The notes under the pieces are model-generated. The model worked only from the letters and a program-made list of their open reading frames with translations, ran no database searches and had not been told where the DNA came from. From the NCBI GenBank assembly GCA_030770545.1, contig CM061096.1, positions 15,543,501 to 15,607,500 on the forward strand: a stretch of 64,000 bases of DNA. Direction: 5' to 3'. Position numbers and translations under genes: made by a program. Source of the stretch: Macropodus opercularis. Its lineage: Eukaryota > Chordata > Actinopteri > Anabantiformes > Osphronemidae. Position 1 is the first letter of the stretch; every line of letters starts with the position of its first letter. Positions 22,301-35,100 of the stretch are shown piece by piece.

Positions 22301-24933
22301 CGCGTAATGTGGTTCTGACTGCTGTTTTAACCTCCTCAGCTCAGGCAACATTAGGCAGGTGGTCAAGAGGTCATGTCTGACTGCCTTCAACCAAGAAAAG
22401 AGGACAAATGGTTTCTATTGGACGGTGTCAGGCTTCTGTCTGTGTTTTGAAAGGGTTTATTTCTAACTCCTGCGCCAGACTGGGCTTCATCCACAGAGTG
22501 ATGAGATTAACGGGAGTTAACGTTTAAGTTGTGTGACACTGTCCAGCGGAGGAGCAGGTCTTATGTTCTAAGTCCATTAGTGAAAGAGGATTGCGTAAAT
22601 ATGCGGCACTCAGTCATGTCTTATCCACTGGAGCAGTTGACCGGATCGACTCACGCTGATGAGGGATTACTGATTGCCGTTTTAGCCGGTAGCTCTCAGT
22701 GTCGCATTTTTGTGGCCTTTTCAGTCGGTCGATGTCTCATCACATCTCCGCCGCAGCACGACAGAAACGGAAGACTCACAAAATGATGCTGCATGACTTC
22801 TTCAGACAGAGAAGCGCAAATAAAAGGATTTCTCTTTAAATCCCGGCTCACGGTGGGATGTGGGGGAGGATGTTGGGCCTGTCACAAGGGGGGAGGAGCG
22901 AGGCAGTGAGAATGGAGGATGACAAGTACAGTAGGTGGGATAATTGGTGTGGAATGAGACATCTATTTCAATCCACAGAGAACATTCAGGAACATCACAG
23001 GGGAGCTGAACGCCGTCCACAGTACAATACAAAAACTCAACCTGGCATTACAGCCATCAAAGGCCTGTTGAAGAACGGCTGTCATGTCTTCACCGTCCCA
23101 TCGTGTGCACTTCGTGGTCTGCTGTTCATTTTTGCACGGTGCCATGTCCTGAACCGTGTGTGACAGAAATAATAATGTTTTCTAGATGAGAAGCTGAGTC
23201 ACATCACATGTACTCAGGCTTTTCCCCGTTAACACAGAACCCGTCTCGTCTCTCACTGTTGTTTTACTCCAACTGCAGGCTCTGTGGAAGCTGTTGGTTT
23301 AAAGATGAAACCAGTTCATCTTATCATCTGTAAATTAGATCTTTAATAAAGATTCACTACACTGTAGAACATTACATCACCATACGAGACGTGGAGCATT
23401 TACCTGTATACAAACATAGACACATACAAGCATTGAACTCACTTATCATGTAAGAAAAGACGAACATCGCAGATCATTTAAAAGCTTAGTGTTCATTTCC
23501 AATAACTGTAAACACGATGATGCCACAGCACTTTCAAAAGCCTCGAAACGCTCAAACATGAGCTCGGCAGACACAGGCGTCATATTAATAACACAGCAGG
23601 CATCATCAAAGACACTATTAGATGGAGCAAGATGGATTTTGACCTGATTTAGCATCGATTTGGCAGAACCGCACAGAAGATCGAAGAGTCCTGTGTCAGT
23701 GTTTAATAAAAATCATCGGGGACTTCACAAACAAACGCCGATGCTTAATTAGACCAAAGCATCTCGCAGAGCGAAATTTTCATCAGGATAAAACATCTGA
23801 TTAGTTTCCACGGGTACAAATACCCTGACAGGCACTTTCCACTAAGGATCAGAACAGCCAGGCTGTATTTACAACAGTCACAAACATGAGCACAGACGGG
23901 TTGGTTACAGACGTACAGCACAGCTCATGCGTGGAACGCTCACTTATCGCGCCGCATTGGTGAGTGTACAGAATGACAAGATGGCAAACGGCTGTGAAAC
24001 ACGGAGAAAGTTTCAGGCTCACGTTTCAGACTTGATTGGACCAATCGCTGTGAGTTTGGTTTTCTACAGTTGCACAGATGTAAAACTGAGAGATGTCTCA
24101 GAGAATAAGGAAGGTTAGGGAAACGTGAGTAACACACTTCAGTGACAAGACATTACAGACACTAATCATGCACAGACGGAAACAATGAAGCTTCATTTCT
24201 TTAAAATGGCCCCGTCCTGCTTTCTTTCATCTTTCATCATCTACTCCTTGCTGCCATGCGCTACTTAATATTCCCTCCACATTCTCCAACGTATCCATCA
24301 CTTTACCTCAGCTCGCAAGCTGTCACAGCCCTTAATTAACTCCGCTCCAACCCGACTGCACTCACGGAGGGATTTCTGCTGGCTTGACACAACTGCTGGC
24401 AGCCACAGTGGAGGTCACCAGTCCCGAGGCTGCTGGCAGCTCGCTGACTTGGTCACATCTCGACTGCATTGACACAGAGTTAATCTGAGACCGTCTCTAC
24501 TCTGGACGGGTCAGATAAGATGGAAAACAGCCTATTTTGATTTCCGCAGTCATGAACCACGAACATGTCCACTCACTCTCTGCGTCGGGATATTCGGAAA
24601 AACTTCATCTACTCTCTGGGACTTTAACAGACTCAGCTCGCTGGACTCTCCCCTCACACAAGTCTGGACACGTTCTGGTTTCCAGTGCATCTGTGAAAGG
24701 TGCTTTGCCTAAATATGACCATGCCTCAGTACAGCTTTCCAGTCTAAATGATGGAATTAGGTAATTGGTTACTACTAGTTTGAAATAAACGCTCGTCCAG
24801 ATGTAAACAGTGTTCTCCACAGAGCTTTGTCAGAAGGTGTGAATGCTGGGCAGATAGATCCCTGCCTCCTTGAAATGGCTGCACCTTTAACCCCTACCCT
24901 CCCACCCCCTTACTTTCCATCTCCTCCCGTTGG

Positions 24934-27900
24934 TCACTGAGAGCTCCTGCTGTGTTTACTACACGGCTCGCCCGGGTCCTTGGTGGCTCCACCGTAAACC
25001 TCAATTCCATTCTCAGTCCAGGAAGCCATGCTGCCCTGGCTTATTTTGCTGCAGCGAGCCAAGCTGGCCACCTGGCTAGAGGACAGGACTCGGTCCCAGA
25101 GCCCCAACTGGGACAACTCTCCAACCAGCGCCTGGGAAGCATCGAAACCACCACCTACGGAGTCCTGGAGGGAGGGAAGTGTGCAGTTAGGCCACAAACA
25201 GCTGACGTTGTAGATGTTTTTTCTCAAGGGCCTCCACATCTATTTACTCTACATCTTCTGGCTCACAAATAAGCTGACGAGTGAATGGCCCCACAGTTGC
25301 GGAGGGTAAACTATTCTCGGCCTGCAGTGCTGCAGTCAGCAGTACTGAAGAGCCCCCTGTATTAAATTCTTAAGGACAGACGACCTGCCTCCAACCTATA
25401 AAGGCTAATTCCTTCACCTGCTCCTGCCCCAGGACGAGCACGCCTCCAGGTCTGACGTGGTGTCCAGCAGCCAGCGCGTGGCCTTCGCCCCGTAGCTTCC
25501 CCCCCTGGTAGGCCTGCCAGGCTCCTCCCTTCTGGCTCCAACTCACACAGATGTGCTGCCAGCTGCCTCTGGACAGGTTCAGGGGCAACTGCGCCACCTG
25601 GAAAAGGAAGCATAAAGGTGCATGTCTGCAGCTTTATATCCATATTTGATATCATGCCGACATCTTCAGGGCTTAAAACTCATCATGCAGCACTTTTCAG
25701 TCCCAGAAATATTCTGCTATCTTCAAGGACACACAACTTCTCCACCAGGTATTTATTACCATAGTAATTTCCCTGAATGATGCCTACGGCTACTGCAGCA
25801 CACCAGTGTGCAATGCTGTCACTGCAGTACACACCACTGTGCAGCCTGTCCGCGAAAACAGCTGTTGGCTTATTTGTATGCCAATTCAATCCACTCTTTC
25901 GTCTGTAACAGACAAATGCTAATCGAGGTTGTTCTTTCTCCACATAGCAGTGGTCGCGCTAAGGGCAGAGCCAGCACCTTGTCGTTGATGAGCAGCTCGG
26001 CCGACGCGTGCAGGCCCTGCAGCAGCACCAGCTCGTTTGGCTGCTCGGGAACAGCGTAAGACAGAGGCGTCCCGATGCCTCGGTCTGCCGGACGCAGCCA
26101 CAGGCAGAGGGTGAAGGCCCGCAGCTTGGGCATGGCGTGTTTCACAACAGCGTACATGTAGTTGGTCCGTGTTGGGAAGGACAGTCTGTAGCCCTCTGGG
26201 AAGGACTGCACTGAAACACCTGGAGAAGAAGGTCGAGAAAAGAATCGTCACCAAAGAACGCATCAGCCAGTTCCCTGCACCGTCCGTAACATCTGGTCTT
26301 TTACTTTCAGGATGCAACATTAAAAATGGATCTGATCTTTTTTGCAGAAGTCTTAATAATTCAACATAATTGTTCAGCTTAAAGATTCTCCATGATTTGA
26401 TTTCGTGCACACTGAGGAAGACTTTTTTCTCTAAGCTTATTTCTCATCATTAGAGGCTGAAGCCATTGTGTTAATTTATTAATCAAGCGATCTCTGTCTT
26501 ATGTACAGTGTTCGTGTGTTTCTCCTGTTCTTTGAATACGTCACCTTCCTCCAGGCCTGCGAGTCGATGGTAGAGCTTATTGATGCCCAGGTCTATTTCT
26601 TGCCGGTGTTTCTCAGTTTCTAGCCTCAGGGCTTTTCTCTCTTTCTCCAGGAGCTCCACCTTCTTCTCCAGCTCTCCCTCCAAGTCTTCCAATCTCCAGG
26701 GCCTGTCTGCAGCAGGTTTGTGCCCAGGCTTCACCAACCTTTCTGGGCCACCAGATGTCCTGCTTTGCTCTGGCACTCCAGAGATGCTGCTCTCCGTCTG
26801 GTTGTGTGGGAACGGGCCGATGTCAGCCTGCAGAGGAGGGACGAGAAAAAGTGCTTTGGTGTAGGTTTCAGAGTCTAAGGATAAAGTGTTCAACACTCGC
26901 TATGTATCATCTTATCAGTAAAGTGGAAACATTTATCACAGCTCCGTCATGTTCTGGTTCCTTGTCCAATGTTCACTCTCTTTTAGCACAAACCATGTTC
27001 AGCAGCTACATGTACATGTTAGCCGTCCTGTTGCTGTGGGTGCAGAGTAGCTCCACATGTAAAACTACAGAAATTATGATTCAGTGTTCAATACCAGCAG
27101 ACACGTCTTTTTGTTTGAAAAACAGCCCAACGAATACTTTAAAGCGAGCGAACTGCCTGACACGGCACTGATGCTGCTGGGGAACCTCAGCTCTCACACA
27201 GAAACACTCCTGTGTGTCTGCATGACGGGTGATGTGCTCTTATATGTGTGACAGATCTGTTAGTGAGCCTGGGGTCACGCTCACAGGCAGGCGCCGGTTA
27301 AAACGTGAACATCAACACCACCAGGTCTGACAAACCGAAACCTGCGCTGGGAAAAAGACACGTTAACCAGATTTCACCTGGTGAATGTTCTCCTCCTGGC
27401 GTCAGTAAGCGTCACCCTCTGGACAACCAGCTGCAATTGTGTTGTAGGGAAGCAACAGCAGCAGTGATTGTCTAAAAGCTGCTGCAGTCACTTTACACAC
27501 ATTCATTCCTAGATGAGCTCATGAAGCAGTTGAGCAAAAACAAGGTCATCTTTCATTTGTTGACTTTAAAGAAAGATTATGATAATCAGAGCTCTGCACG
27601 AACTCTGGTCCCTGGTTGAGATTTTCATCACTGGATCAGCACGTTTGTGTTCCATTGACTGAGCGTCTGGTTGCATAGATGCTGCAGCTCATGTTATTCA
27701 CAACCGTCTCACCTTTTCGCGTCACATGTCAGGACACTGCCCTCAGCGCGTGGTTGACCGATAAAGAGGGACGTTGCGGTGATGACAGGGTTTCTAGATA
27801 AAACCCAACATACTGCATCTGTGGACGTAGCGACCGGAGTGTGTGCTTGATGTCTGCTCAGCAAAGCAAGAAATGCATGAAAGACGCAAACCAAGGGAGG

Positions 27901-29497
27901 TGAGGAATCTAACCGCAGGAATTTCACCACGGTTGCTCCTGCCAAAGTGGGCCGAGGACCCACTGCTCACAGAAATGAGACTTGGATGGAAACTCACTCT
28001 GTTCTTTATTCTACCTGAGCAACTAGCGCAGTTTATGCCTCCTTATTAAACTTTGTATAAACAGAATGACCTGTCCATGCCTGTCCTACGTGAATCATCA
28101 AACGCAAGAGGCCTCCTCTGCAGAAAACCATGTTCAGTCTGTGCTTTCAGCAAATATAGGCACCTCATACATTATTCATAGGATTTCTTTAGCCAAAAAT
28201 GAGGCTATAAATCACCCGATTCTGGTCAGATGAGAACACTACGCATGTTTATGCTGTTCTCTCTCCTCCTCCTCTCTTTGAGTTTCCTTATCTTTATCCT
28301 CATCTCTATTCTCCCCCTCCTCTGTGTGCCTCTGCTTGTCCTTTCATCTCTGTTTGTCTTTTAATTTTGCATTTCAATTCGTTTCCTGGCAGTGTGGAGT
28401 GTCTGTGAAGTTAAGGTTTCACAAAGTGACTGAAATCTGTATTTTAGGGTTGTTAGAGGTCGACATCAGCAGACATCAGTAATTCACTTCATCTGATTTA
28501 ATTTCAACGATCTTTGGAAAACTCGCTTGTTCTGCTGTAAAGTTGAAATCTTCTGCTTGCTTTTACAAATCATTCAGACTCCCCAAAAACTGTATAAGTT
28601 ACTGAAGAGAGACGAAGCACAAAAGCAGCTGTGGCTGTCACTGAAGACACGGTTTCCTAAAAGGATGCTCAGGAGTCCTACAGCACCTGCAGGATGTGGA
28701 TTCACCTTGATGCGGAGTGGGATTTATGAAGAGGGTGGTTTTCTTCAATCTCAACCTACCTCCAGCTTCTCTATGCGGTCCTTGAGCTGAGTGATAGCCT
28801 GCTCCAACTCGTCCACAGCCCTGACGGTGAGCAAGTGGGCGCCTTCGGTTTCGGACACCGGGCTGTCGCGGATCATGACGCGCTCCATGTGCGCCTCCTC
28901 CACCGGACCTTTGCTCCTCCACAGCCCCGCAGCGCCTCCGCGTCTGTTCGCACGGCTGCTCCTGCCGTCCAGCCCCTTCTCGCAGTCGGAGAGTTTCCCC
29001 GTAAGGTCTCTGATGGTCCGCTGGTCGTTCAGTATCTGGTCCTTTTGCTGCAGAACGGTTTGGCGGAGTTCCTCCGCGGTGGTGCGGAGGTAGCCCCAGT
29101 CTTCGCCAGCGTACAGCGATGGGTCATCCGCTTGTTGCTGAAAGTTTCTGGTGTTGCACTCGCCTGCGGGGATCGGCGTGCAGATCAGTCGACTGACCGT
29201 GGGGTCGTGCCCGGTGAGTCCAGTCACGCCGCCCGCCCCGCTGATGAAAGTGGGCGCCTCTGAATCGGGCGTTTCAGAACCATGGAGAGCGCCCAAAGAC
29301 CCGGGCCGTGCCACGGAGCCCGCTGCGGCGGAGGTCTGCCCCACGGCGTCGGGATACAGCGAGTGGTTGTCGGCTGCTGGCTGCTGTTGTGCCGCAGCAG
29401 CCCTGGAGGAGCCGGTGTGGACGGCCGCGATGATGCAGATAACCGCTCCGATGAAGGCCACCATTCCGGCGGCTAAGATGATAACAATGAACTTCAG
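24934..29497 (-). CDS. nptxr: Neuronal pentraxin receptor
   Basis: Type II membrane pentraxin that assembles with NPTX1/NPTX2 and clusters AMPA receptors at synapses. Five exons: 29497-28760, 26827-26545, 26219-25978, 25597-25418, 25164-24934; 557 aa if translation starts at CTG (human is 500 aa). An N-terminal signal-anchor (KFIVIILAAGMVAFIGAV, residues 2-19, continuing ICII) matches mammalian NPTXR. A long low-complexity ectodomain follows, then coiled-coil segments (heptads in late exon 1 and in exon 2, KKVELLEKERKALRLE), then a pentraxin domain from about residue 347. The pentraxin signature H-x-C-x-S/T-W-x-S is present as HICVSWSQ (436-443), and Cys379 (FTLCLW) with Cys438 should form the intradomain disulfide. 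LINDK and LGQEQD, Ca-site regions of the family, are conserved. PHNQT in exon 2 is a likely N-glycosylation site. The presence of the TM anchor separates it from secreted NPTX1/2. The teleost a/b copy cannot be told. Confidence 0.93.
29495..29497 (-). other. nptxr: Probable non-AUG (CUG) initiation codon of nptxr
   Basis: The conserved N-terminus aligns so that the codon where mammals start is CTG, followed by AAG TTC. In-frame TAA (29521-29519) and TGA (29524-29522) lie eight and nine codons upstream with no ATG between. The -3 base is A, a favourable context. The first in-frame ATG is codon 12, inside the membrane anchor. CUG initiation has been described for rat NPTXR and proposed for human and mouse. 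Confidence 0.75.
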
Positions 29498-32172
29498 GTT
29501 GGCGGCGGGAGCGATCGATTATCAGAAAAATGCAGTAACTAAACTCCGGCTCTATAAGAAGCTGAAGACCTCACAGCAACGAAAAAAGTGCCGAAAGCTT
29601 TGCGTGCGCACATGGAGAAGATCCCTCCTCAGTTTGATCCGTTTCCCCAACAACAGGCGATAGGAAGCCGAGAGTCCCACACTGTAATTGAGCGATCATG
29701 GAGTCAACAGAGAGCATCAGAAGCAGACAGACTGTGTTCCACCTCCTCCTCCTGTTCAGCGCGCATGTCCTCGGCATTCAGGCAAGATCCCGCCTGTTAC
29801 CAGAGCAGAATGAGGAGGGGGAAGGGAGAGAGAGAGGGGCAGTAGAGGGGGAGACGAAGTTAGATAGGAAACCGCATTGGACCGCTCCATCCCGTCTGGA
29901 AGCACAGTACAATTGGTTTTCCTCTTGTAGCCTGGTGCGAACTCACATTTAGAATCTGTGACAGCCAACCTGTAGACACAACTACATCTTAAAAACATTT
30001 GTGTCTGTGGTAACCTAGTTTTACTTTTTAATTTTAATAAACATTCTGATCTGAATATCAACAAATCCCCGTTTTCTCCCAGTGTTAAATATTTTGCCTA
30101 GTATCGTGTATATTACAGGCGCAGTGTCGTGTGATGTGTGGATCAGTCAGCCTCAAGGCTCCCTGAACAGCTCCACGGCAACAGGGATGAAAGAATGATG
30201 GCCCTGGTGTGTACGTGTGTGCGTTGCAGAGTGTGATACAAACCTACTGCCATTAGCGACTGTCCTTAATCACACCGTAAACCTTTCAACATGATCCATG
30301 GACATGTACATAGACTTGATTCATGAGAGAATAAGAACAGTGTGTGAGGAGTCTTCAGCATGTGGGAGTTGTGTAAAATGAGTGTGCGATGTGCATTTCA
30401 ACGCGCGCAACAAGGGATTTAAGATGAATTGAAGATCTAATTTTAAGATGTGTGAGGGATGAGCTCTCCATGTTCACGGGACAAACAGGATTAGAGGAAG
30501 GTGAAACAGCGGAACATGCAAATGATCCAGCGCGCAGCGAAACGCGCTGTGTGAGCATGTGTTGGCTGAAAACATCAGCTCTTACTCATCATCGCTGTGG
30601 AGGTCCTGCTCTTCGCTGCAGTGCAACTTTAAAGATGCTGAAGGTGGAAAGCAGGAATGAGTGAGGGCGAGCAGACGATTAACGCACCCTGGGTGAACGT
30701 TTCTCCTCTCTGCTGCTCCATTGATGATCGAATGCGCCTGTAAGGCAGCAGGCCGGAGCTGAATTCTCCCCCCAGGACACCCCTGACCCCCACGCTGTGA
30801 TTTCAATGTTAGGCTGAGATTATTGAATTAGAAAGAATTTGAAGGCCACAGCTGGACCTCCCTGCTTCTCCTTCCTCTGGATCAGACTCAGAGTTTGGTA
30901 TCACTACGGCGAACGTGTTAATTATCCAGGCCAGGTGCAAACTGACTTCTCATGCATCTGCAACAATCTTTCACAGTTGTTCTGAGGAGTCAGGAACAGG
31001 CCAGAGGGTGGTTTTGCCAGAAGCAGAGGTCTAACTCAAATCCATACTACGCTGAAGGCCGCTACCACCAAGCTACAGATTCTGTCCTTTCCATTGACTT
31101 CAGCTCTCAGCAGGCACTGATGCCGAGCTGTGGGGAGAACGACTCACTGCGTTTGTGCCGACACCTGAACGAGTGAAGCAAAGTTGATCAAACTCAGGCA
31201 GAAGATAACAGGAGGCGATAAATCAGAGGGCGACACAAAGCTGATTAACATTCCAGTCGTAGTTTTTGGTGCCATCTAGTGTGCAGGACTCTAGTGCAGG
31301 ACTCCGTCTAATAAACACCAAACCGTGAGTTGATGAGGAGACAACGGGAGCTTCTTTCATCAGACTGAATTTAACAGAACAGATCCACCTGCACCTTCTT
31401 CACGGTGATTCGGGCAAAGACCTTTTAGTCTGGTGATAATAGATTCATCATGAGTGTCGAGGAGCACAGCAGCGTGTTTCAGCTGGGCTGCAGGACACCA
31501 GCTGGGGAACAGAACCACAACACATACGACGGTAACGGTCCCTCCCTGTCTCCCCTTTGTCTTTGCTTCCTTACACAACCAACGTCACAATGTTTTGCGT
31601 TGTATCGATTGCTGTCGTCATTATTCATCTGGTTACAAACAACAAAGATTAACTCGGTGACAAACTGAACTCAAGGCCGCCGTAAAGTTTATGCCACACA
31701 GCTCATTTAATATTAAGTGACGGATGATATTACATGTACATGCACTGCCAGCTGAAATTACACAATGTCCCACTGTGAACAAATCCAATGTGGCCCAGTT
31801 ACCATTTTGTTTCTAGAGAGACTTTTCCGTCTGCGCTGCCAGGCCACATGTCAAACACCGTCCTGCTGCTGGGAAGTGAACCGAACGTGGTGGACGGAGA
31901 ACAACAAACAGCATGTGGGTAGAAAAATGAAGACGGTGTCTGTCATGGTCTGAAAGCAAACACAGAGCAGGGAGGTCACACCCACACACGCACGGTTTAC
32001 AGCATGTGTCAGACTGTTTTATGGTTGAGCCGCGTTTAATTATTTACTCTGGTCTTTCTCAGGCCACAGCGGTGTCAGTTTCCACCACACTACCTCGTCC
32101 TGTTAACTCCACGTTCAGCCCAACACGATTAACTCGCTGGGTGATTTAAGAGCTGCACACCTGCCTTCAACA
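29498..32172. other. Divergent intergenic region between nptxr and baiap2l2
   Basis: About 2.7 kb shared upstream region of two genes transcribed away from each other. It should contain both promoters. I could not pick out a convincing TATA box or a coding exon. Confidence 0.5.
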
Positions 32173-35100
32173 ATGAGCTGGAGAAACATGTCGGGGATGA
32201 ACAGCGAGCAGCTGCATCGCGCCACCTTGGGGGTTTACTCGGTAAGTAACGCCTCATATTAGACAAGCATCCAACGGACCAGAGCCGGGCTGTGACCAAC
32301 GGCGTCCAGAGTTGGGACGGGTCAGGAAACGGGGACAGTTCTGGTTCCTAAGGGGAGACGCTCAGTTCATGAGCTTTCTGCAGAGCAAACACGACGCAAA
32401 CTCACAGCTTGTTTCAATTTGGAAGCATTTCCTTCACCTGATAACATCAGGGATTTGAGCGTCTACGCCCTAGTGTTGGGAGGCAAACTTTGTGCTCATA
32501 AATACAGACTGAATAAAAGATGAATCGTATTGACTCTCCTTTAGGTGGCTCCTCAAGCAAGTAAAGCCTTAAAAATTCAACAGAAGCTATTTGTGCTGTA
32601 TGTCTCTTTGCTTCCCTCAGAGCTTGATGGACGAGTTCAATCCAAACCTGCAGCAACTGGTTTCACTGGGAAACAGCTACGTTCAGGCTTACAAGGGTAA
32701 GAAAGAGAATCTATTTACAGTCATATCTTTATAGGCACCATAAACTAAACAAACTAATGACAGAACACAGAATATGAAGCCATCACGCATGTAGTTCACC
32801 CAACCTTGTTCCAAAGTTCATTTGCTTTGGAATATGCTGGTGATGCTGCTGCGTAGATTATGGGCCTGTAACCAAGACACCAGGTTGTTGTGACAACTAT
32901 ATCAGCCTCATCGAACACACGGAGGCCTGCAGTTAACGTCTAGGGTAGGTGGGTTTCCTGTAAGACCCGGAGGGCGCAGGTCGTTCCAGGGCCAGGCTGA
33001 GTTTAATTTAGAGGCTTTTCTGTGGCTGCATCTGTAGTGTGCACCATAACCACATGCCGAGATGCAAATGAAGCTCAGCTACAGGTGCAGTTTCCCACAT
33101 CATATCACAGCCGTTAATATGCCGCAGCTCAGATGCACCATCATCAACAACCGCGGCTGCAGACGTAAAAGCGCCACCTGGGTCCCTCCGTGCGCTCAGA
33201 GGAGCGTTCGTGTGTCATGTCACGGTAACGAGCTCCAGCTACAATCCCAAATCATCCCACTGACACAGCTCCTCATTTCGAATTGAAGAGGGATGTGATA
33301 CCCATTCTTTGTTATTAAAGCTCGCTTTCATAGGTTTTCATTACTGACCTCCGTCAGGCTCAGCCTCGGCCCCGTGTGGTTGGTTGGGCAGCAGACGTTG
33401 GCCCCTTCTGTCCAGCTGTTTTCTCAGCTGCTGAAGATAAATCTCTCAGACATTTGTAAAAGCGGAAAAAAACGAAATGAATGACGAGTAAATACTGTTT
33501 TCAGTTGTTGTGTTTTTATATGGTTCTGTTGATTTTGTGAGACAGGACAGATTGTAGAAATGAAATCATGGCGCGTCGTCACTTCAAATGGTTGAAGTTG
33601 TTTGTGTTTCAGCTCTTGCTGACACGAGTGAAGCCTACTTCAGAGCCCTTTCCAAGATCGGAGAGAAGGCTTTCCACACCGTGTCCTCTCACTCCATAGG
33701 TATGTGTGCACATGTATATTCATCTGCAACTTCATCCTGACTAGAAAACTGTAAAGCACAGCTCTCGTTTCTGTGCGTGTGATCCAGGATGAGAGCACTT
33801 TGTCTTTCATGTCATCTAAACGTGTTCTTTCATGAAGAAAACTACTTTCCTGCTTCTTTGTCTAATTATTGGACACTTGTAGACGCGAGGATTCAGTGGT
33901 TCAAAGTTAATGAGCAGCATATTGTAGGTCTGAGGATTTCTTTCTGCGAGCATCAGATGCCAGCAGAGAACATGAATAATGGAGGACGACAGGCAGCCGG
34001 CTGTGCTTTGTTCACTTAAGTCAAGCCGAGCTGCGTCAGGTTAAAGAGCTGGAGGTGACACTTGCTCCACTGTACAGTTTAGTCACATTTAGTCTATTAG
34101 GGCAATTAATCATTAAAAAAGAAGGGTTGCATGAAACCCTACAGGAACAAGGAAACTGGTCTCATAATTCACACCAGGAAGAAGAGCTGAAATAATGAAT
34201 CCACACAAGAAATGCAGTAAAACACAGGATAAAGCTCTTTTATTGATTGATGGTGTTGGCCTCACAAATTAGTTCAGGTCGTCACGACCGTTCAGCAGGA
34301 CACACGGCTGCTCTGATGGTTCAGTCATTCGTTCGACCGTAGAGGTCGCGGGTTTGCTGGAGCCTGTCCCAGCTGCCTACGGGCCAGAGGCAGGGTTCAC
34401 CCTGGACAGTCAGTCCGTCGCAGGGCCACACATATAGACGCACAACCGGTCACGCACACACTCACAGGCAGTTTAGAGGTTTCCAATCAGAATAACTGCA
34501 CGTCTTTGGACTGTGGGAGGAAGCCGGAGACCCTGGAGAGAACCCATGCAGACACGAGGAGAACATGTAGACTCCACGCGGATTAAACCTTCCCTAACCT
34601 CAACTACGTCCTTTGATTACCCGAATCTATCCAAGCACAACTAATCATCATCATATGAGAGTCATAAAGCTACAGTAAGTGAGCTTGCAAACGTTTCCTT
34701 CACTTCTGAATTCACTTCCTTCACAAGGCGAATCAGCAAAGGACGCCACGTTTGAAAGGGGCTTAAGGTCTTTTGCTGAGAATTAAATAGAGCAAGTTGG
34801 AATTTTGGAAAGCTGTGCGTGATTTGACACAAATGGAAAAGCATAGGAGGGAACCAAAACCGGGTCTGTGCAAGATAAAAACGTTGTGCTTTGTATCCTG
34901 GGGCTTTTGTGACTCAGCTTCACAAGTGTACAAAGATGAAAAGAAAAACAAGACAGACCACAGAACAACAGGAGGAATGTGATGATGGTTCGCTGAGGTG
35001 AAAACAAATACAGTTCAGCTCAACACTACTGTGAATTCACTTACAGGCCAAAGAAGCAAAATTATCCAGAAAGATTCTGTGATTGATGCAATAAAACCCA

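Larger units (their letters stand above)
15589..24933. other. Gene-free stretch between fam20cl and nptxr
   Basis: About 9.3 kb in which I could support no coding exon: no reading frame combines splice signals with recognisable protein similarity. It should contain the fam20cl promoter at its left end (15.6-16 kb) and the nptxr 3' UTR at its right end. Contents noted separately are a dispersed repeat copy, a weak Tc1-like trace and a GA-rich tract. The rest is ordinary unique-looking sequence. Confidence 0.5.

Noticed and set aside
28835..29263. Long plus-strand frames opposite nptxr exon 1
   Set aside because: They are antisense shadows of the GC-rich nptxr exon, with no splice or homology support.
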